Shown one piece after another: positions 24,978-34,201 of a stretch of DNA of 64,000 bases. The notes under the pieces are model-generated. The model had not been told where the DNA came from. It saw only the letters and a list, made by a program, of their open reading frames with translations, and did no database searches. The stretch covers positions 242,342-306,341 of the forward strand of contig NZ_JAAILI010000056.1 of assembly GCF_012650175.1 (NCBI RefSeq), read 5' to 3'. Both the position numbers and the translations under genes were made by a program. How positions within the stretch are numbered: position 1 is the stretch's first letter; each line of letters opens with the position of its first letter. The stretch comes from Sphingomonas sp. S2M10 (GTDB taxonomy: Bacteria; Pseudomonadota; Alphaproteobacteria; Sphingomonadales; Sphingomonadaceae).

Positions 24978-27602
24978 TCATTCTCCGGTGGGCGGGATCA
25001 TGCAGCGCCGCGCCGCCGCCAGCGCGGCGCCGTCGTCGTCCAGATCGGCGAAGATGTTCTTGATGGTCTGGGGCTCGGCCTCGCCCTCGACGCGGAACGT
25101 CTTGTCGGGCGCCGCATCGGCCAGCATGCGCAGATCATGCTCCAGGCTCTCGGCCTGTTCGCGCGCGCCTTCGCCCCGAGGATCGTCGAACCGGGCTAGG
25201 GCGTCGGGGCTGGCGGGATCGGCGTCGAAGGCTTCCGGCGGGCCAGCTGGTCGCTCCAGGCCAGGAGCTGATTCGCCTCCTGCTGCAGCGCCGGGTTCAG
25301 CCGATCGTCCTGCGCCATCCGCTGGAGCTGCTCCAGCTGGCCCGGTGTCGGTGATGTCGTCTGCCCAACCATAGCGGCTATCCTTTGCCTCCTCGGCGGC
25401 CCTGTCAATTGCGTTCTGGACACGCTCGTTCACCAGCCGGGCGAACGCTTCCCACGGGTCTGCGCCGCCCGCCTGCGCCTGCAGGATATCGTCGAACATT
25501 TCCGGGTCGGCATCGCGCGTCAGCACGCCTCCCAGCGTCTCTTCCAGCTGGTCGCGCGCCTGCGCTAGCTGCTCGTCCTGCTGCGCGGTGCGCGCGCGCT
25601 CTTCCATCGGGGCCTGATCGCGCAGCGCGTAGATTTTCTTGTCGCCGTTCACTGCCCGCTCGATCATGTCGAGCACCTCGGCCGTGGTCGGACGATTCAG
25701 GAAAAAGCCGCCTTCGTGCAGCAGCTCGCCGGCCTGGTCGATCGTCATCCCGGCCTTGCGCACCAGCGGGCCCGCGCGCGGCACGAACACCTTGCCCATG
25801 TCACGACTAACGCCCGATCGGCCGACAAGCGCATGCCCCTCACTGTCCCGAATGCCGCCGCGATCGGCGAGGAACTCGATCACGTCGCTTGGGCGGCTGC
25901 GCTTGGGCAGCACCTGCGGCATGCTCCAGGCACGATTGCCGATCGGCACCAGCGGGGCGATATCCACCGGCCGCGCAGGAGCGCCCGGATCGATCGCCGG
26001 CGGCGCCTCGGGCACGGCACTGTCGCCCAGCGTATCCGCCACCTCGCTGCGCGCCGCGGCGGCCTGCGCCTCGGCCTCGTCTGCCACGCGCTGCGCTTCG
26101 CGCCATAGCGCGTCGCCCTCGGCATCGTCGGGGAATAGGTCGCGCCGCACCGCCGGTCCGCCGGGCACCTTGCTGCCCATCTTGGCGTGCGCCCATTCCA
26201 CCACGTCGCCGGCCGTCTTGCCGCGCAGGAACGGGTTGGCCTCCACAACGCCTTCACCCACGATGCGCTCGATGGGCGTGCCGCGATCGGCCCGCAGCAC
26301 CGCGCTGCCACCGCCCTCGCCCAGGAAGTGCATGAGGTACAGGTTACCCGCCGTCTCGCGCTCACCCAGCTTGGCCAGCGCCTTGGCATGGTCGCCGGTC
26401 ATATCGTCCATCAGCTGCTCTTGCAGCTCGGGGTCGCGCCGCTTGGCGAGGATAGCCTCCTCGCTTAACCCCTGATCCCCGAACCGGCGCCGATAATAGC
26501 GCAGCCAGGTCGGAGCGGTGAATTGGTAGCGGCCGAACGCGCTGGATCGGCTGTTGGCCGCCAGGTCGTTGCCGCCGCTTTCCGCCTGCCGGATATGCCC
26601 CTTCACCGTCTCGCGCGACGCGGCAACCGGCGCGACATCGCCCGCCGTGGCGACGGGTGCGACGGCGGTATCCGGGCCGCCCATCCGCATCGGCGTTCCC
26701 GTCTCCACCGCCTCGTCCAGCGCGCGCATGGCGGCATCCAGCCGCTCCATATGCGCCTCGGTGCCGCCGCCGCCGCGGAACGGGCTGGTTGCGGCGATCT
26801 CGTCCTCGCGTTCCAGTAGCGCCGCCGCGCCTCGCTCGGCATCCGTCATGCGGTCGGCGGGCAACAGGCGCTTGGCCAGCACGTGCAGCGGCTCCACGAT
26901 GGCGCCCTGCATCGCGCCGCCCAACAGAAAGGCGCTACCGACGTACATCGCCGATTTTTCCAGGCTCAGACTCTCGCCGCGCCGCGCGCGCTCGGTGGCG
27001 ATGATCGGCTGCTCGATGCCTTCCACTGCGGCATTGACCAGCGCCGCGCTCAGCACGCGCCGCGCGACCGTCGCACCACCACCACCCAGCGGCAGCGTGG
27101 CAAGGTTCACCGGGTCCGCCGCGGCGCCGGCGAAGCCGCCTAGGGTCGATCCCCAGCCCTTGTCACGCTGGATGGTAAGCCGGTCCGCCTTGCGCCGGGC
27201 CGCCTGCTGCTCGGCAACGCGCTGGCGGAAGGTCTGCGCATCCTGCGCCACGTCAGGAAGAAAACCTGGGTCGGTTCGCCGGATCTCGGCCAGGTCGCGG
27301 AACACGGCATCTTCCAGCACAAGCGGGTTGTTGCCGCCGCCCAGCACCATATAGCGGCTTACCGACTTGCCCGTGCGCGCTGCCAGCGCGTCGATCGTCG
27401 CGGCATATGCCCCGTTCACGTCCTGCTCGCCCTGCCCGATCCAGTCGTCGCGCGCGGTGCGGAATCCGGCATTGAAGGTGTCGCCCCAATCGGGCTGGGG
27501 CATATCCTCCGGCCCCTTCATCAGCGGCAGGGCGGACAGGTCGTTGCTGTAGAGGCTGGTAACGTCCTGTTGCGGCGCGCGCGGCTTGGGTGCGATGCCC
27601 AT
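24978..27602 (-). CDS. Internal virion protein with lytic transglycosylase domain
   Basis: The 874-residue protein carries an SLT-type lysozyme domain at about residues 333-430: the catalytic glutamate lies in IRQAESGGNDLAAN, followed by SAFGRYQFTAPTWL. Such domains let the ejectosome bore through peptidoglycan during infection (T7 gp16 principle). The N-terminus bears LPLMKGPEDMP, also found in a small membrane protein at 44628-44894. Near residues 743-802 the third-position G/C bias leaves this frame (see nested frame 25196-25372). It overlaps the next upstream gene by 1 base. Confidence 0.8.
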   Translation of the reverse strand: MGIAPKPRAPQQDVTSLYSNDLSALPLMKGPEDMPQPDWGDTFNAGFRTARDDWIGQGEQDVNGAYAATIDALAARTGKSVSRYMVLGGGNNPLVLEDAVFRDLAEIRRTDPGFLPDVAQDAQTFRQRVAEQQAARRKADRLTIQRDKGWGSTLGGFAGAAADPVNLATLPLGGGGATVARRVLSAALVNAAVEGIEQPIIATERARRGESLSLEKSAMYVGSAFLLGGAMQGAIVEPLHVLAKRLLPADRMTDAERGAAALLEREDEIAATSPFRGGGGTEAHMERLDAAMRALDEAVETGTPMRMGGPDTAVAPVATAGDVAPVAASRETVKGHIRQAESGGNDLAANSRSSAFGRYQFTAPTWLRYYRRRFGDQGLSEEAILAKRRDPELQEQLMDDMTGDHAKALAKLGERETAGNLYLMHFLGEGGGSAVLRADRGTPIERIVGEGVVEANPFLRGKTAGDVVEWAHAKMGSKVPGGPAVRRDLFPDDAEGDALWREAQRVADEAEAQAAAARSEVADTLGDSAVPEAPPAIDPGAPARPVDIAPLVPIGNRAWSMPQVLPKRSRPSDVIEFLADRGGIRDSEGHALVGRSGVSRDMGKVFVPRAGPLVRKAGMTIDQAGELLHEGGFFLNRPTTAEVLDMIERAVNGDKKIYALRDQAPMEERARTAQQDEQLAQARDQLEETLGGVLTRDADPEMFDDILQAQAGGADPWEAFARLVNERVQNAIDRAAEEAKDSRYGWADDITDTGPAGAAPADGAGRSAEPGAAAGGESAPGLERPAGPPEAFDADPASPDALARFDDPRGEGAREQAESLEHDLRMLADAAPDKTFRVEGEAEPQTIKNIFADLDDDGAALAAARRCMIPPTGE
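25196..25372 (-). CDS. Nested alternative-frame ORF inside the transglycosylase gene, 58 aa
   Basis: On the same strand but another frame, ATG at 25372 opens a 58-residue frame (QLEQLQRMAQDDRLNPALQQ in its middle). Its codons end mostly in G or C, whereas those of the enclosing 874-residue frame end mostly in A or T here. AAAGGA lies 8 bases before the ATG. Either this is a real nested gene, or two compensating frameshifts have put the main gene temporarily out of its ancestral frame. Confidence 0.4.
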   Translation of the reverse strand: MVGQTTSPTPGQLEQLQRMAQDDRLNPALQQEANQLLAWSDQLARRKPSTPIPPAPTP

Positions 27603-29647
27603 TACCAGGGGACCTTTGCCATATCGAGGAGGAAGGGCCCGCCACCCTGGGACGCCAGCAGGCGCCCCGTGCGGGCACTGCGGAACCCATAGGTCGTGCC
27701 TGTCATCAGCACCGGCACGAGCGAACCGTCGCGCAATTGGCCGGTATAAAGCGGGCTACCATCCGGCCACACACCCGATCCGCTCACGCGCGCGCTGCCC
27801 AGCGCCTCGCCGTTGAGGCGGGAAAGGCGGCCGAACACTCCATCCGCCGTCCAGCCGGTCGGCACGACGACACGGAAGCCCTTCCACACGGTCGAGCCGC
27901 CCTTGTTGAACCGCCCGTCGCTATAGCTGCCCAGCGCGCGCTCGATCGAAGTCTGGAACGCCGCCGGATCCCACTCGCTTTTCCCCTGTGCCTGCATGGT
28001 CGAAGCATAGATGGCCTTCGCGGCCTCGAAGGTGTCGCCCGCGAACTCGGGGCCAAGCCCGGCGAGCGAGCCGCCGACATATTGCTGATAGGCCTGCAGC
28101 GCGCCGGCCTGATTCCAACCCTTGCCGATTACCTTCTGTGCGTCTGGCCCACGAAGAATATCGCTCGCCAGCTGCTTTCCGCCAGGGATGCCGAAGCGCA
28201 TGGCAGCGATACGGAACGCGCCGTCTTCCTTGTTGCTGATCTGCCGCGCGGCGCCATACACGGCACGCGCGTCGCCCAGCGCCGCCAGTGTCTGCAGTGC
28301 CTGCAGTCGCTGCTCCGGCCCGCCCTGCGCCAGCTGGCGGAATCCATCTACCTCGCTGGGAAGCAGCGGTTCCACGTTGGGCCGCCCATATTGCGCCGAG
28401 GCGGCAACGGCGAGTTGCGCCCGCGCGCGCAGCGTCTCCGGTTTGCCCGGATCGATCGGATCGATCGTCTTCCGTGTGGCATAGGCATATTGCGCCAGGG
28501 CGCCGCCGCTTCCGTTCAGGCGCTCGCTGGTCTGGCGGAACTGCTCCTGCAGGCCCGTCAGCAACGAAGCCTCCGCCGGGGTGCGCACCTGCTTTGCCTG
28601 CAGCTCGCTGATCTTCTGCTGCATCTGGCCGGGCGTCCAGTCGCGGCTCCCCTCCACCGCCAGGCGCTGCGCCGCCTTCGCGCGCAGCTGCACCGCCTTG
28701 GAGGTGTCGCCGATCGCGGCATATTGGTTTGCCAGCGTGGTCAGGTCAGCCGGTGCACCGGCGCCCGTCTCCAGCTCGGCCTCGCGCGTCGCGAGTGCCT
28801 CGCGCGCTGCCTTCATCTGCAGTGCAGCCGTGGCCCGCGCGTCCGCCTCGCGGCGACGGATTTCCGTTTCGGCATGGGTCCGCAGCGTTTCCAACTGCTG
28901 CGGCGCCAGCACGTCGTTGAACGCGCCCTCCTCGATCGTCTTCAAGGTCGCGCTCGGGTCCTCGTCGATCGCCTTTTCTGCGGCGCCCAGCGCGATGCGC
29001 TGGTGGAAGTTGCGCGCAATCGCCTTGCGCTGCTCGGGCGGCATCGGCGGCAGGGCTGCTACGAAGGCGTCCGCCTTGTCGATCAACAAATCGATATTGC
29101 CGGCCGAGCGATCGGTTCGGGCGCTATTGTAGAAATTGTCTGCGAGCTGCTGCGAATCGTCCACGCTCTGGGTCACCCGGCCCTGCATGGCGGCTACGGC
29201 GGCGCGGTCGCCGCTGTTCGCCCGCAGCCGTGCCACCATCGGCACGAAGCGTTCGCGCAGATCCGGGTCGGTGCCATACTTCCCCAGGAACTCATCGGTT
29301 TTCTTGGTCCGATACTCGGCGAGCTTGGACTCGTAATCCGGTGCAGCCGTGCCACCGGCGCCGTTGCGCAGCTGCAGGTCGTACTGGTTGATGTCGCTCT
29401 CGACCGCCTCGAAATCCTTCAAGCCCTCGGTGGTCTGCTGCTGCAGCGCGCGCTGCCGCTGCAGCATAGCGATCCGGTGCTGATCCTCGGCGATTTGCTC
29501 CTGCGCGGCAGCGTTCCGCGCGATCGCCTGCTCGCCCGCCTGCCCCAGCATCTGCAGGCCCTGCCCGATACCGCCGCCGAACGCGCCCGGATTGCGATCG
29601 GCGACGGGAACGACGGTCGTGTCTACCCGCGAACGAAACGGCTCCAT
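27602..29647 (-). CDS. Internal virion protein, T7 gp15-like position, 681 aa
   Basis: A long helical, Gln/Ala-rich protein (QMLGQAGEQAIARNAAAQEQ near the N-terminus, many heptad-like stretches after it) with no membrane segment and no known catalytic motif. It sits between the small gp14-like and the transglycosylase-bearing protein, which is where T7-like phages keep the second internal core protein. The role in the ejection channel is inferred from order, size and composition. Confidence 0.65.
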   Translation of the reverse strand: MEPFRSRVDTTVVPVADRNPGAFGGGIGQGLQMLGQAGEQAIARNAAAQEQIAEDQHRIAMLQRQRALQQQTTEGLKDFEAVESDINQYDLQLRNGAGGTAAPDYESKLAEYRTKKTDEFLGKYGTDPDLRERFVPMVARLRANSGDRAAVAAMQGRVTQSVDDSQQLADNFYNSARTDRSAGNIDLLIDKADAFVAALPPMPPEQRKAIARNFHQRIALGAAEKAIDEDPSATLKTIEEGAFNDVLAPQQLETLRTHAETEIRRREADARATAALQMKAAREALATREAELETGAGAPADLTTLANQYAAIGDTSKAVQLRAKAAQRLAVEGSRDWTPGQMQQKISELQAKQVRTPAEASLLTGLQEQFRQTSERLNGSGGALAQYAYATRKTIDPIDPGKPETLRARAQLAVAASAQYGRPNVEPLLPSEVDGFRQLAQGGPEQRLQALQTLAALGDARAVYGAARQISNKEDGAFRIAAMRFGIPGGKQLASDILRGPDAQKVIGKGWNQAGALQAYQQYVGGSLAGLGPEFAGDTFEAAKAIYASTMQAQGKSEWDPAAFQTSIERALGSYSDGRFNKGGSTVWKGFRVVVPTGWTADGVFGRLSRLNGEALGSARVSGSGVWPDGSPLYTGQLRDGSLVPVLMTGTTYGFRSARTGRLLASQGGGPFLLDMAKVPW

Positions 29648-29650
29648 CTA

Positions 29651-30163
29651 TCAGCCTCCGATCGTCATGGGCGGCGCGCGATCGGCCTGCGCGGCCCGCA
29701 CGCTGGCGTTGCTCGCTGATACGCTCCGCTGCTCGCGCATGGCGGATACGCTGTTCAGCGCGCCGGAAACGGCACTGAAGATGCTGCCGGTCAACGCGGC
29801 GCGGCCGGCGGCGCGCGTGTCGTTGGCCTGTGTCGTGTAGTTGTTGGCCTGCCGCACCGCCTTCTGCCGAATGCCCAGGATTTCCAGCTCGCGCTGGTAG
29901 CTGTTCTCGGCGATCAGGTCGGCGGCGGTGCCGGTGCCCATCTGCACGCCGCTGCCGCCCTGTGCGGACAGCATCTCGCCGGTCTGGCGCCGTTCCTGCA
30001 GCCGGGTCTGCCAACCTTGCTGTTCGCCGGCCAGCACGCTCAGCCGGGCATTCTCGTCCAGCGCCTGCCCCTGCGCATAGGCGGCGTCGCGCGCGCCAAT
30101 GCCTTCGACGATCTTGCCGCCAGCGGTCACCGCCATTGCGATGAAAGGAAGCGCCGCGGTCAT
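29651..30163 (-). CDS. Small internal virion protein, T7 gp14-like
   Basis: The 170-residue product starts with a short hydrophobic helix (ALPFIAMAVTAGGKIVEG) and continues with a helical region ending in QANDTRAAGRAALTGSIFSA, a pattern shared by small ejection proteins of many podoviruses. These insert into the outer membrane as the first part of the ejectosome. Its start overlaps the upstream stop by 4 bases. Confidence 0.65.
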   Translation of the reverse strand: MTAALPFIAMAVTAGGKIVEGIGARDAAYAQGQALDENARLSVLAGEQQGWQTRLQERRQTGEMLSAQGGSGVQMGTGTAADLIAENSYQRELEILGIRQKAVRQANNYTTQANDTRAAGRAALTGSIFSAVSGALNSVSAMREQRSVSASNASVRAAQADRAPPMTIGG

Positions 30164-30609
30164 CGGGCGGGCCGCATGCGATACAGGCAGGCCGCGCCGC
30201 CATCCTCGAAATAGTCCTGCAGCACATGGCCCTCCAATTCAAAGCCCAGCCGCAGCACCCAGCGATGCCCGGCCTCGAACTCGGCGCGCACCAGCGTGTC
30301 GATCCGGCGATAGTGCAGCATGCGCAGAAAGCGCACCGTGCGGCGCTCGATCGCCAGCAAGTGGCGGCCTGCATCCTGATCGAACACGCTCCACAGCGAG
30401 GCATAGCGCGCATGCACCTCGGCAACGCCGCCGCAGAACAGCACCGGCCCTTCCGCCCACTCGCGAATGGTGAAGCACTGCCCACGGGCGGCAAGCCCGG
30501 CGCCAAAGGCAACGCGCTGGTCCGCCGAAAGATGGGCAAGCTCCACCTGCGCCGGCTGCGGCACCATCGCCCCCAGATCATGGGGGTTGAAGGGCGCGAC
30601 GTTGATCAT
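30160..30609 (-). CDS. GNAT-fold-like phage protein, T7 gp13-type position
   Basis: The 149-residue product (ERRTVRFLRMLHYRRIDTLV, then ALE-like C-terminal GFELEGHVLQDYF) has the beta-alpha pattern and the ending of acetyltransferase-like internal virion A proteins. No clear acetyl-CoA loop can be seen, so it may be a structural descendant. It overlaps both neighbours by 4 bases, just after the tail tube genes. Confidence 0.55.
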   Translation of the reverse strand: MINVAPFNPHDLGAMVPQPAQVELAHLSADQRVAFGAGLAARGQCFTIREWAEGPVLFCGGVAEVHARYASLWSVFDQDAGRHLLAIERRTVRFLRMLHYRRIDTLVRAEFEAGHRWVLRLGFELEGHVLQDYFEDGGAACLYRMRPAR

Positions 30610-31994
30610 GGGCTCACCCGCGTCTGGATCGCGCGGATGGTTGTCGCGAAGGGCAGGCGGCGCTCGATCGCGATATCGCTCGCGCGGCTATAGTCGCCAC
30701 AGTCTTCCTTGATCCGCACCCCCACATCGGGGCGGAATCCTTGCTCGGTAGGGCTGTCGCCCTGCATCTGCTCCACCGCCGTTTCGGTTCGGCCGGAAAG
30801 CACCAGCCACAGGCCGCGCGCTTCCAGCACGTCCAGCGACACACGCCCGATGCGCCGCTTCTGCGAAAGCAACGGCACATTGCCCTCTCCAGTGCCCAGC
30901 GGCAGCGGCACGAACCGGCATGGATAGGCGAGCCCCACCGCGCCACGGGCATGGGGATTGGGCAAGGTGAAATACCCGGCGCCGTTCACCTCGATATCGC
31001 CATAGGCGACGCTCGGCATGCCGTCGGTGCCGCCCGCCTGCACCTGCACCCTCTTTCCAGCCAGCCAGGGAACCGGCCCCCAGGTCGCAGCGGGCTCGCC
31101 TTCAAACTCGGCGGCCATGTCCAGCATTACGGGGTCTTCTTCGTCGCCCTCCTGCCGTACCATCGCCATGCGCAGCACGTGCCACTGACCGCCATAGGTC
31201 ACGCCCAGCCATATCTGGTCCTGCTCCCCGGCAGGATCGACGATGCCGGCGATCGTCTGCACGGAAACGCCTTGCGCCATAGGCCGGGTTGCCCAGCCCA
31301 GCACCTGCTCCTCGGGCACATAGGCGGCAACGGCTAGGCTACCATCCTTGCGACGTGCCCAGACAAGGCGGGCTGGATCTTTCTGCGGCACCAGCTCCTG
31401 GAAACTGGCCTTCTTGGAACCGATGTGGCGGGCATACCGGCTCAGATCCAGCGGCGCTTGCCGATCGCGCTGCACGTCCAGCGCAGCCTCCACCACTTTC
31501 CGGCGGCTCTTGCCGATATAAAGGAACCTCCCGTCGATTTCCGCCGGCAGGCCGTCCGCCATGCCTTCGTTCGATTGCGGGTCCACCTTGTAGTTGTTCG
31601 GGCCAACCCCCTGCGCGGCGTTACTCGGGCGCAGCGCCCACATGCCGGCCGAGGTCACAATCAGCAGATCCTTGTCGGCGATCGCGCCCCGAATCGGATT
31701 GGCGTCCTTGATGGTGAAGCTGAATGCCTGGTCTGCGGTGATTTCGCCAAGCTCGTTGCGCTCGCTAAAATCATTCAGCGAGCCGACGACGCTCAGGTAC
31801 GCGCTGGAATCCTTGAACAGCGCAAGCCGCTCGTTCCAGATCCGCCCGCAACTTGGCCAGCCGCGACGGGGCGAAAACGATCCGAACCGCCAGCGCCAGG
31901 TGCCGTAGCTATAGCTTACACCCCCGGAAGGCGGGGTGTACGGATCCCAATCGGGATCATAATAGTCCGGCAGGGTGGGATAGGCGGTAGGCAT
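30606..31994 (-). CDS. Tail tube/stabilisation protein, C-terminal part (split gene)
   Basis: The 462-residue protein corresponds to the C-terminal two thirds of the about 700-residue podovirus tail proteins with a conserved WRWRFGSFSPRRGWPSCGRI start, an RLALF turn and a beta-propeller-like body (DPARLVWARRKDGSLAVAAY). It is in the same frame as the preceding 313-residue gene; only TGA-GCC separates the two. Residues 1-30 (a Tyr/Pro/Asp-rich tract) look like a linker. It may be translated by re-initiation and assemble with the first part. Confidence 0.7.
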   Translation of the reverse strand: MPTAYPTLPDYYDPDWDPYTPPSGGVSYSYGTWRWRFGSFSPRRGWPSCGRIWNERLALFKDSSAYLSVVGSLNDFSERNELGEITADQAFSFTIKDANPIRGAIADKDLLIVTSAGMWALRPSNAAQGVGPNNYKVDPQSNEGMADGLPAEIDGRFLYIGKSRRKVVEAALDVQRDRQAPLDLSRYARHIGSKKASFQELVPQKDPARLVWARRKDGSLAVAAYVPEEQVLGWATRPMAQGVSVQTIAGIVDPAGEQDQIWLGVTYGGQWHVLRMAMVRQEGDEEDPVMLDMAAEFEGEPAATWGPVPWLAGKRVQVQAGGTDGMPSVAYGDIEVNGAGYFTLPNPHARGAVGLAYPCRFVPLPLGTGEGNVPLLSQKRRIGRVSLDVLEARGLWLVLSGRTETAVEQMQGDSPTEQGFRPDVGVRIKEDCGDYSRASDIAIERRLPFATTIRAIQTRVSP

Positions 31995-31997
31995 GGC

Positions 31998-32939
31998 TCA
32001 GGCTCCGTAACCGCCGCCGGCATTCGCGGCGGAGAAGGGCAGGCGCCGCAGCACCTCGGCCGTCACCGTGGAACTGTCGGTGTATCCGGTAATCCGAAGC
32101 ACGCCGTAGCGATCGTGCAGATACTCGAGCTGCGCGCCCCCAGCGGGCTTGGTGTTGATGTCCGTGCCCCGGCCGATACCGTCCCACTCGACCCCGCTGC
32201 CGTGCACCGGCGCCACGGTGCCGGTCTTCCCGCTTCCACCCACGACGCGATACACCTTGCCGCCCCATGTCAGCAGCTGGCCCAGCGTCACAGTGATGCC
32301 CGGTTCCCACGAGGAGATGTCGCCGAAGTCGGCCGCTTCCATCTGGAAAAGGCCGCCCACGTCACCCGCATCGAACAGCGCGAAGGCGGCACCATCCTTG
32401 CCGGCGGTAAGCGTCACCGTCCCGGTCACGCCGCTTGCCTGAACCTTGACCGCCTCATCCGAATTTCGCGGTTCGAACGGTCCACCGATCAGATCCAGCA
32501 GGCGAAGATCGAAGCTGTCGGCAGCGGTGCGCACCAGCTGTCGCGTCTGGTGGTCGGGATGGAACAGGTAAAGCACGTCATAGCTCTGTTCCCAGGTAAG
32601 CGCGCGGATTTCCTCGATCGACCACGGCAGGCCAAGCTCGATCGGGTTGCCGCCGGGCTCGATCCGCGCGTCGTTTGTGTAAAAGCGCGCGGTGCCGGCG
32701 CTCATTTCCACGATGTAGCTCTGGGTCTGGTTATAGACGAACGGCACCAGCCGGTGCGGCCCGCGCGCGGCGGCGACACGGATCGTGCCCGGCGCCGCGT
32801 CCATGCCGCCCTCCACCATCGGCAACCAGCCGGTCATTTCGGCGCAGGCGATGTCATAGATATTCAGGTCGCGCCGCGCATGCAGCCGGCGGCTCAGCTC
32901 GCCCGCGTTGAAGTTGGCCTGGATCGGCTCGAACGCCAT
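31998..32939 (-). CDS. Tail tube/stabilisation protein, N-terminal part (split gene)
   Basis: The 313-residue product opens with the family signature FEPIQANFNAGELSRRLHAR and MVEGGMDAAPGT, as in tail proteins that follow the portal adaptor in Bcep22-like phages. In that family the chain continues into the part now encoded by 30606-31994. Here a TGA follows GGGYGA, and the next ATG is one codon on, in frame. Whether both halves form one tail component is inferred. Confidence 0.72.
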   Translation of the reverse strand: MAFEPIQANFNAGELSRRLHARRDLNIYDIACAEMTGWLPMVEGGMDAAPGTIRVAAARGPHRLVPFVYNQTQSYIVEMSAGTARFYTNDARIEPGGNPIELGLPWSIEEIRALTWEQSYDVLYLFHPDHQTRQLVRTAADSFDLRLLDLIGGPFEPRNSDEAVKVQASGVTGTVTLTAGKDGAAFALFDAGDVGGLFQMEAADFGDISSWEPGITVTLGQLLTWGGKVYRVVGGSGKTGTVAPVHGSGVEWDGIGRGTDINTKPAGGAQLEYLHDRYGVLRITGYTDSSTVTAEVLRRLPFSAANAGGGYGA

Positions 32940-32942
32940 CCT

Positions 32943-33563
32943 TCAGCGCCCCATCCAGCCATAAGGGCGGCCCCGGCCGCCCAGCCACGCGGATTGCGAT
33001 ACGACGGCGCCGCGGCGGCGCTGGCCAGTTTCCAGCCCGTCCATTCGCTTTCCGCGGCGCACCGCTCGCTCGGCCGCGTCCGCCATGCGATCGGAAATTC
33101 CCAGGCTCTCGCTCACACCCAGCGAAACCCATGCAGCCAGGCACGTCGTCATGGCCTCCACGAAGCCGGGCGACCAGGCCGGAACCGTCTCCACATCGGC
33201 GATGTATCGGATGGGCAGCGGCCCCGGCATGTTGGCGAGCAGGAAGGCACCTTCGCGCTCAGCATCGAAATAATCGGGATCGACATGCGCCGCGGGCAAC
33301 CAGCGGAGGCAGTCGTTGGGCAGCCGAAACTTGTAGCTCCAGCCGAAAGCCGGTGCTTCCGCCGAGGCGTTCAGCATCGCGCGCGTCACCGCATGGTTCC
33401 ACGGATGCATGCCGGTCAACAGTCGCCGCGCCATGTCCCACAACACGGCGATACGGCGGCCCGAATTGCTGTTGGGATCGTCGATCGAGGTGAGGCGCTC
33501 GGTCGAGCCGATGCGCGCGAGCACGGCGTTGACGATGTCCGTCTGGCTTGCTGGCGTTCCCAT
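32943..33563 (-). CDS. Head-to-tail adaptor (T7 gp11 / tail tubular protein A-like)
   Basis: The 206-residue protein starts MGTPASQTDIVNAVLARIGS and contains LLTGMHPWNHAVTRAMLN and WSYKFRLPNDCLRWLP, a pattern of the adaptor that sits under the portal. ATG at 33563 is chosen because the coding signal begins there; the open frame extends upstream without coding character. It lies before the split tail gene. Confidence 0.72.
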   Translation of the reverse strand: MGTPASQTDIVNAVLARIGSTERLTSIDDPNSNSGRRIAVLWDMARRLLTGMHPWNHAVTRAMLNASAEAPAFGWSYKFRLPNDCLRWLPAAHVDPDYFDAEREGAFLLANMPGPLPIRYIADVETVPAWSPGFVEAMTTCLAAWVSLGVSESLGISDRMADAAERAVRRGKRMDGLETGQRRRGAVVSQSAWLGGRGRPYGWMGR

Positions 33564-33589
33564 CGCGATCCTTGGCGGGAGCGAAGAAA

Positions 33590-33676
33590 GCGGCGGGGGG
33601 ATCGGTGCTCCCACTCCGTATTGGCCATGCCGGCCAATCCCCCCGCCGCCCACGAAGCGCCCCGTTGCCGGGGCGC
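33590..33676 (-). terminator. Double hairpin between capsid and tail genes
   Basis: Two stem-loops fill the gap after the head-accessory gene: an 8-bp GCGCCCCG stem with TTGC loop (33657-33676) and a 13-bp GCGGCGGGGGGAT stem (33590-33602 with 33637-33649) enclosing a smaller hairpin. The downstream U-run is poor, so this may attenuate transcription or process the late mRNA. Confidence 0.4.
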
Positions 33677-33681
33677 CGCGC

Positions 33682-34116
33682 TTAGCGGTGGCTCGCCTGG
33701 AAGGCGGCCACGATCTGGCCCGTCGCCGGAAGATTGGCGCTCGGGAACAGGTACAGGTCCTGCGGCGCCGTCGCCGCGTCCATGGCATAGGCAGCAATGG
33801 TCAGCGTCAACCGCACCACCGCGTTCGCCGCCGGCCCGGCCTGGGCGGCGCCGTACAGCGTCGGGTTGGCGATCGTGCCGAGGGTGAAGTTGACGGCGGC
33901 GAGGCTGACGCTGGACGCGATCTCGGCGCCGGTAAGCACCTGGCCGGTCTGCAGCGTGCCCACGAACAGGCCGTTCGTCGTGCCGCCGGCCGCATCCGCG
34001 TCGGTGGCGAGGTTGAAGCGATTGCGAAATCGACGCACCGCCGCGTCCGTGTCGGTGCCCGACGCATGCTTGTAGAGGCGGCCGTTCGGGTTGAGCGTAC
34101 CAAGGCTGTTCGCCAT
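33682..34116 (-). CDS. Head accessory (decoration-like) protein, 144 aa
   Basis: I do not recognise a named family. The protein is rich in Ala, Thr and Gly (MANSLGTLNPNGRLYKHASG), lacks membrane segments and lies immediately after the major capsid gene, a common place for capsid-stabilising or head-fibre proteins. ATG at 34116 is favoured by GGAG 8 bases upstream over GTG at 34125. Confidence 0.55.
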   Translation of the reverse strand: MANSLGTLNPNGRLYKHASGTDTDAAVRRFRNRFNLATDADAAGGTTNGLFVGTLQTGQVLTGAEIASSVSLAAVNFTLGTIANPTLYGAAQAGPAANAVVRLTLTIAAYAMDAATAPQDLYLFPSANLPATGQIVAAFQASHR

Positions 34117-34201
34117 CTTCTGCACTCCATCTTCTCAGCCAGAATTGCGGGGCTGGTCCGCCGGAAGGGGAAGCGGGGCAGCGCAGGCCGCCCCGCCGCG
34201 A

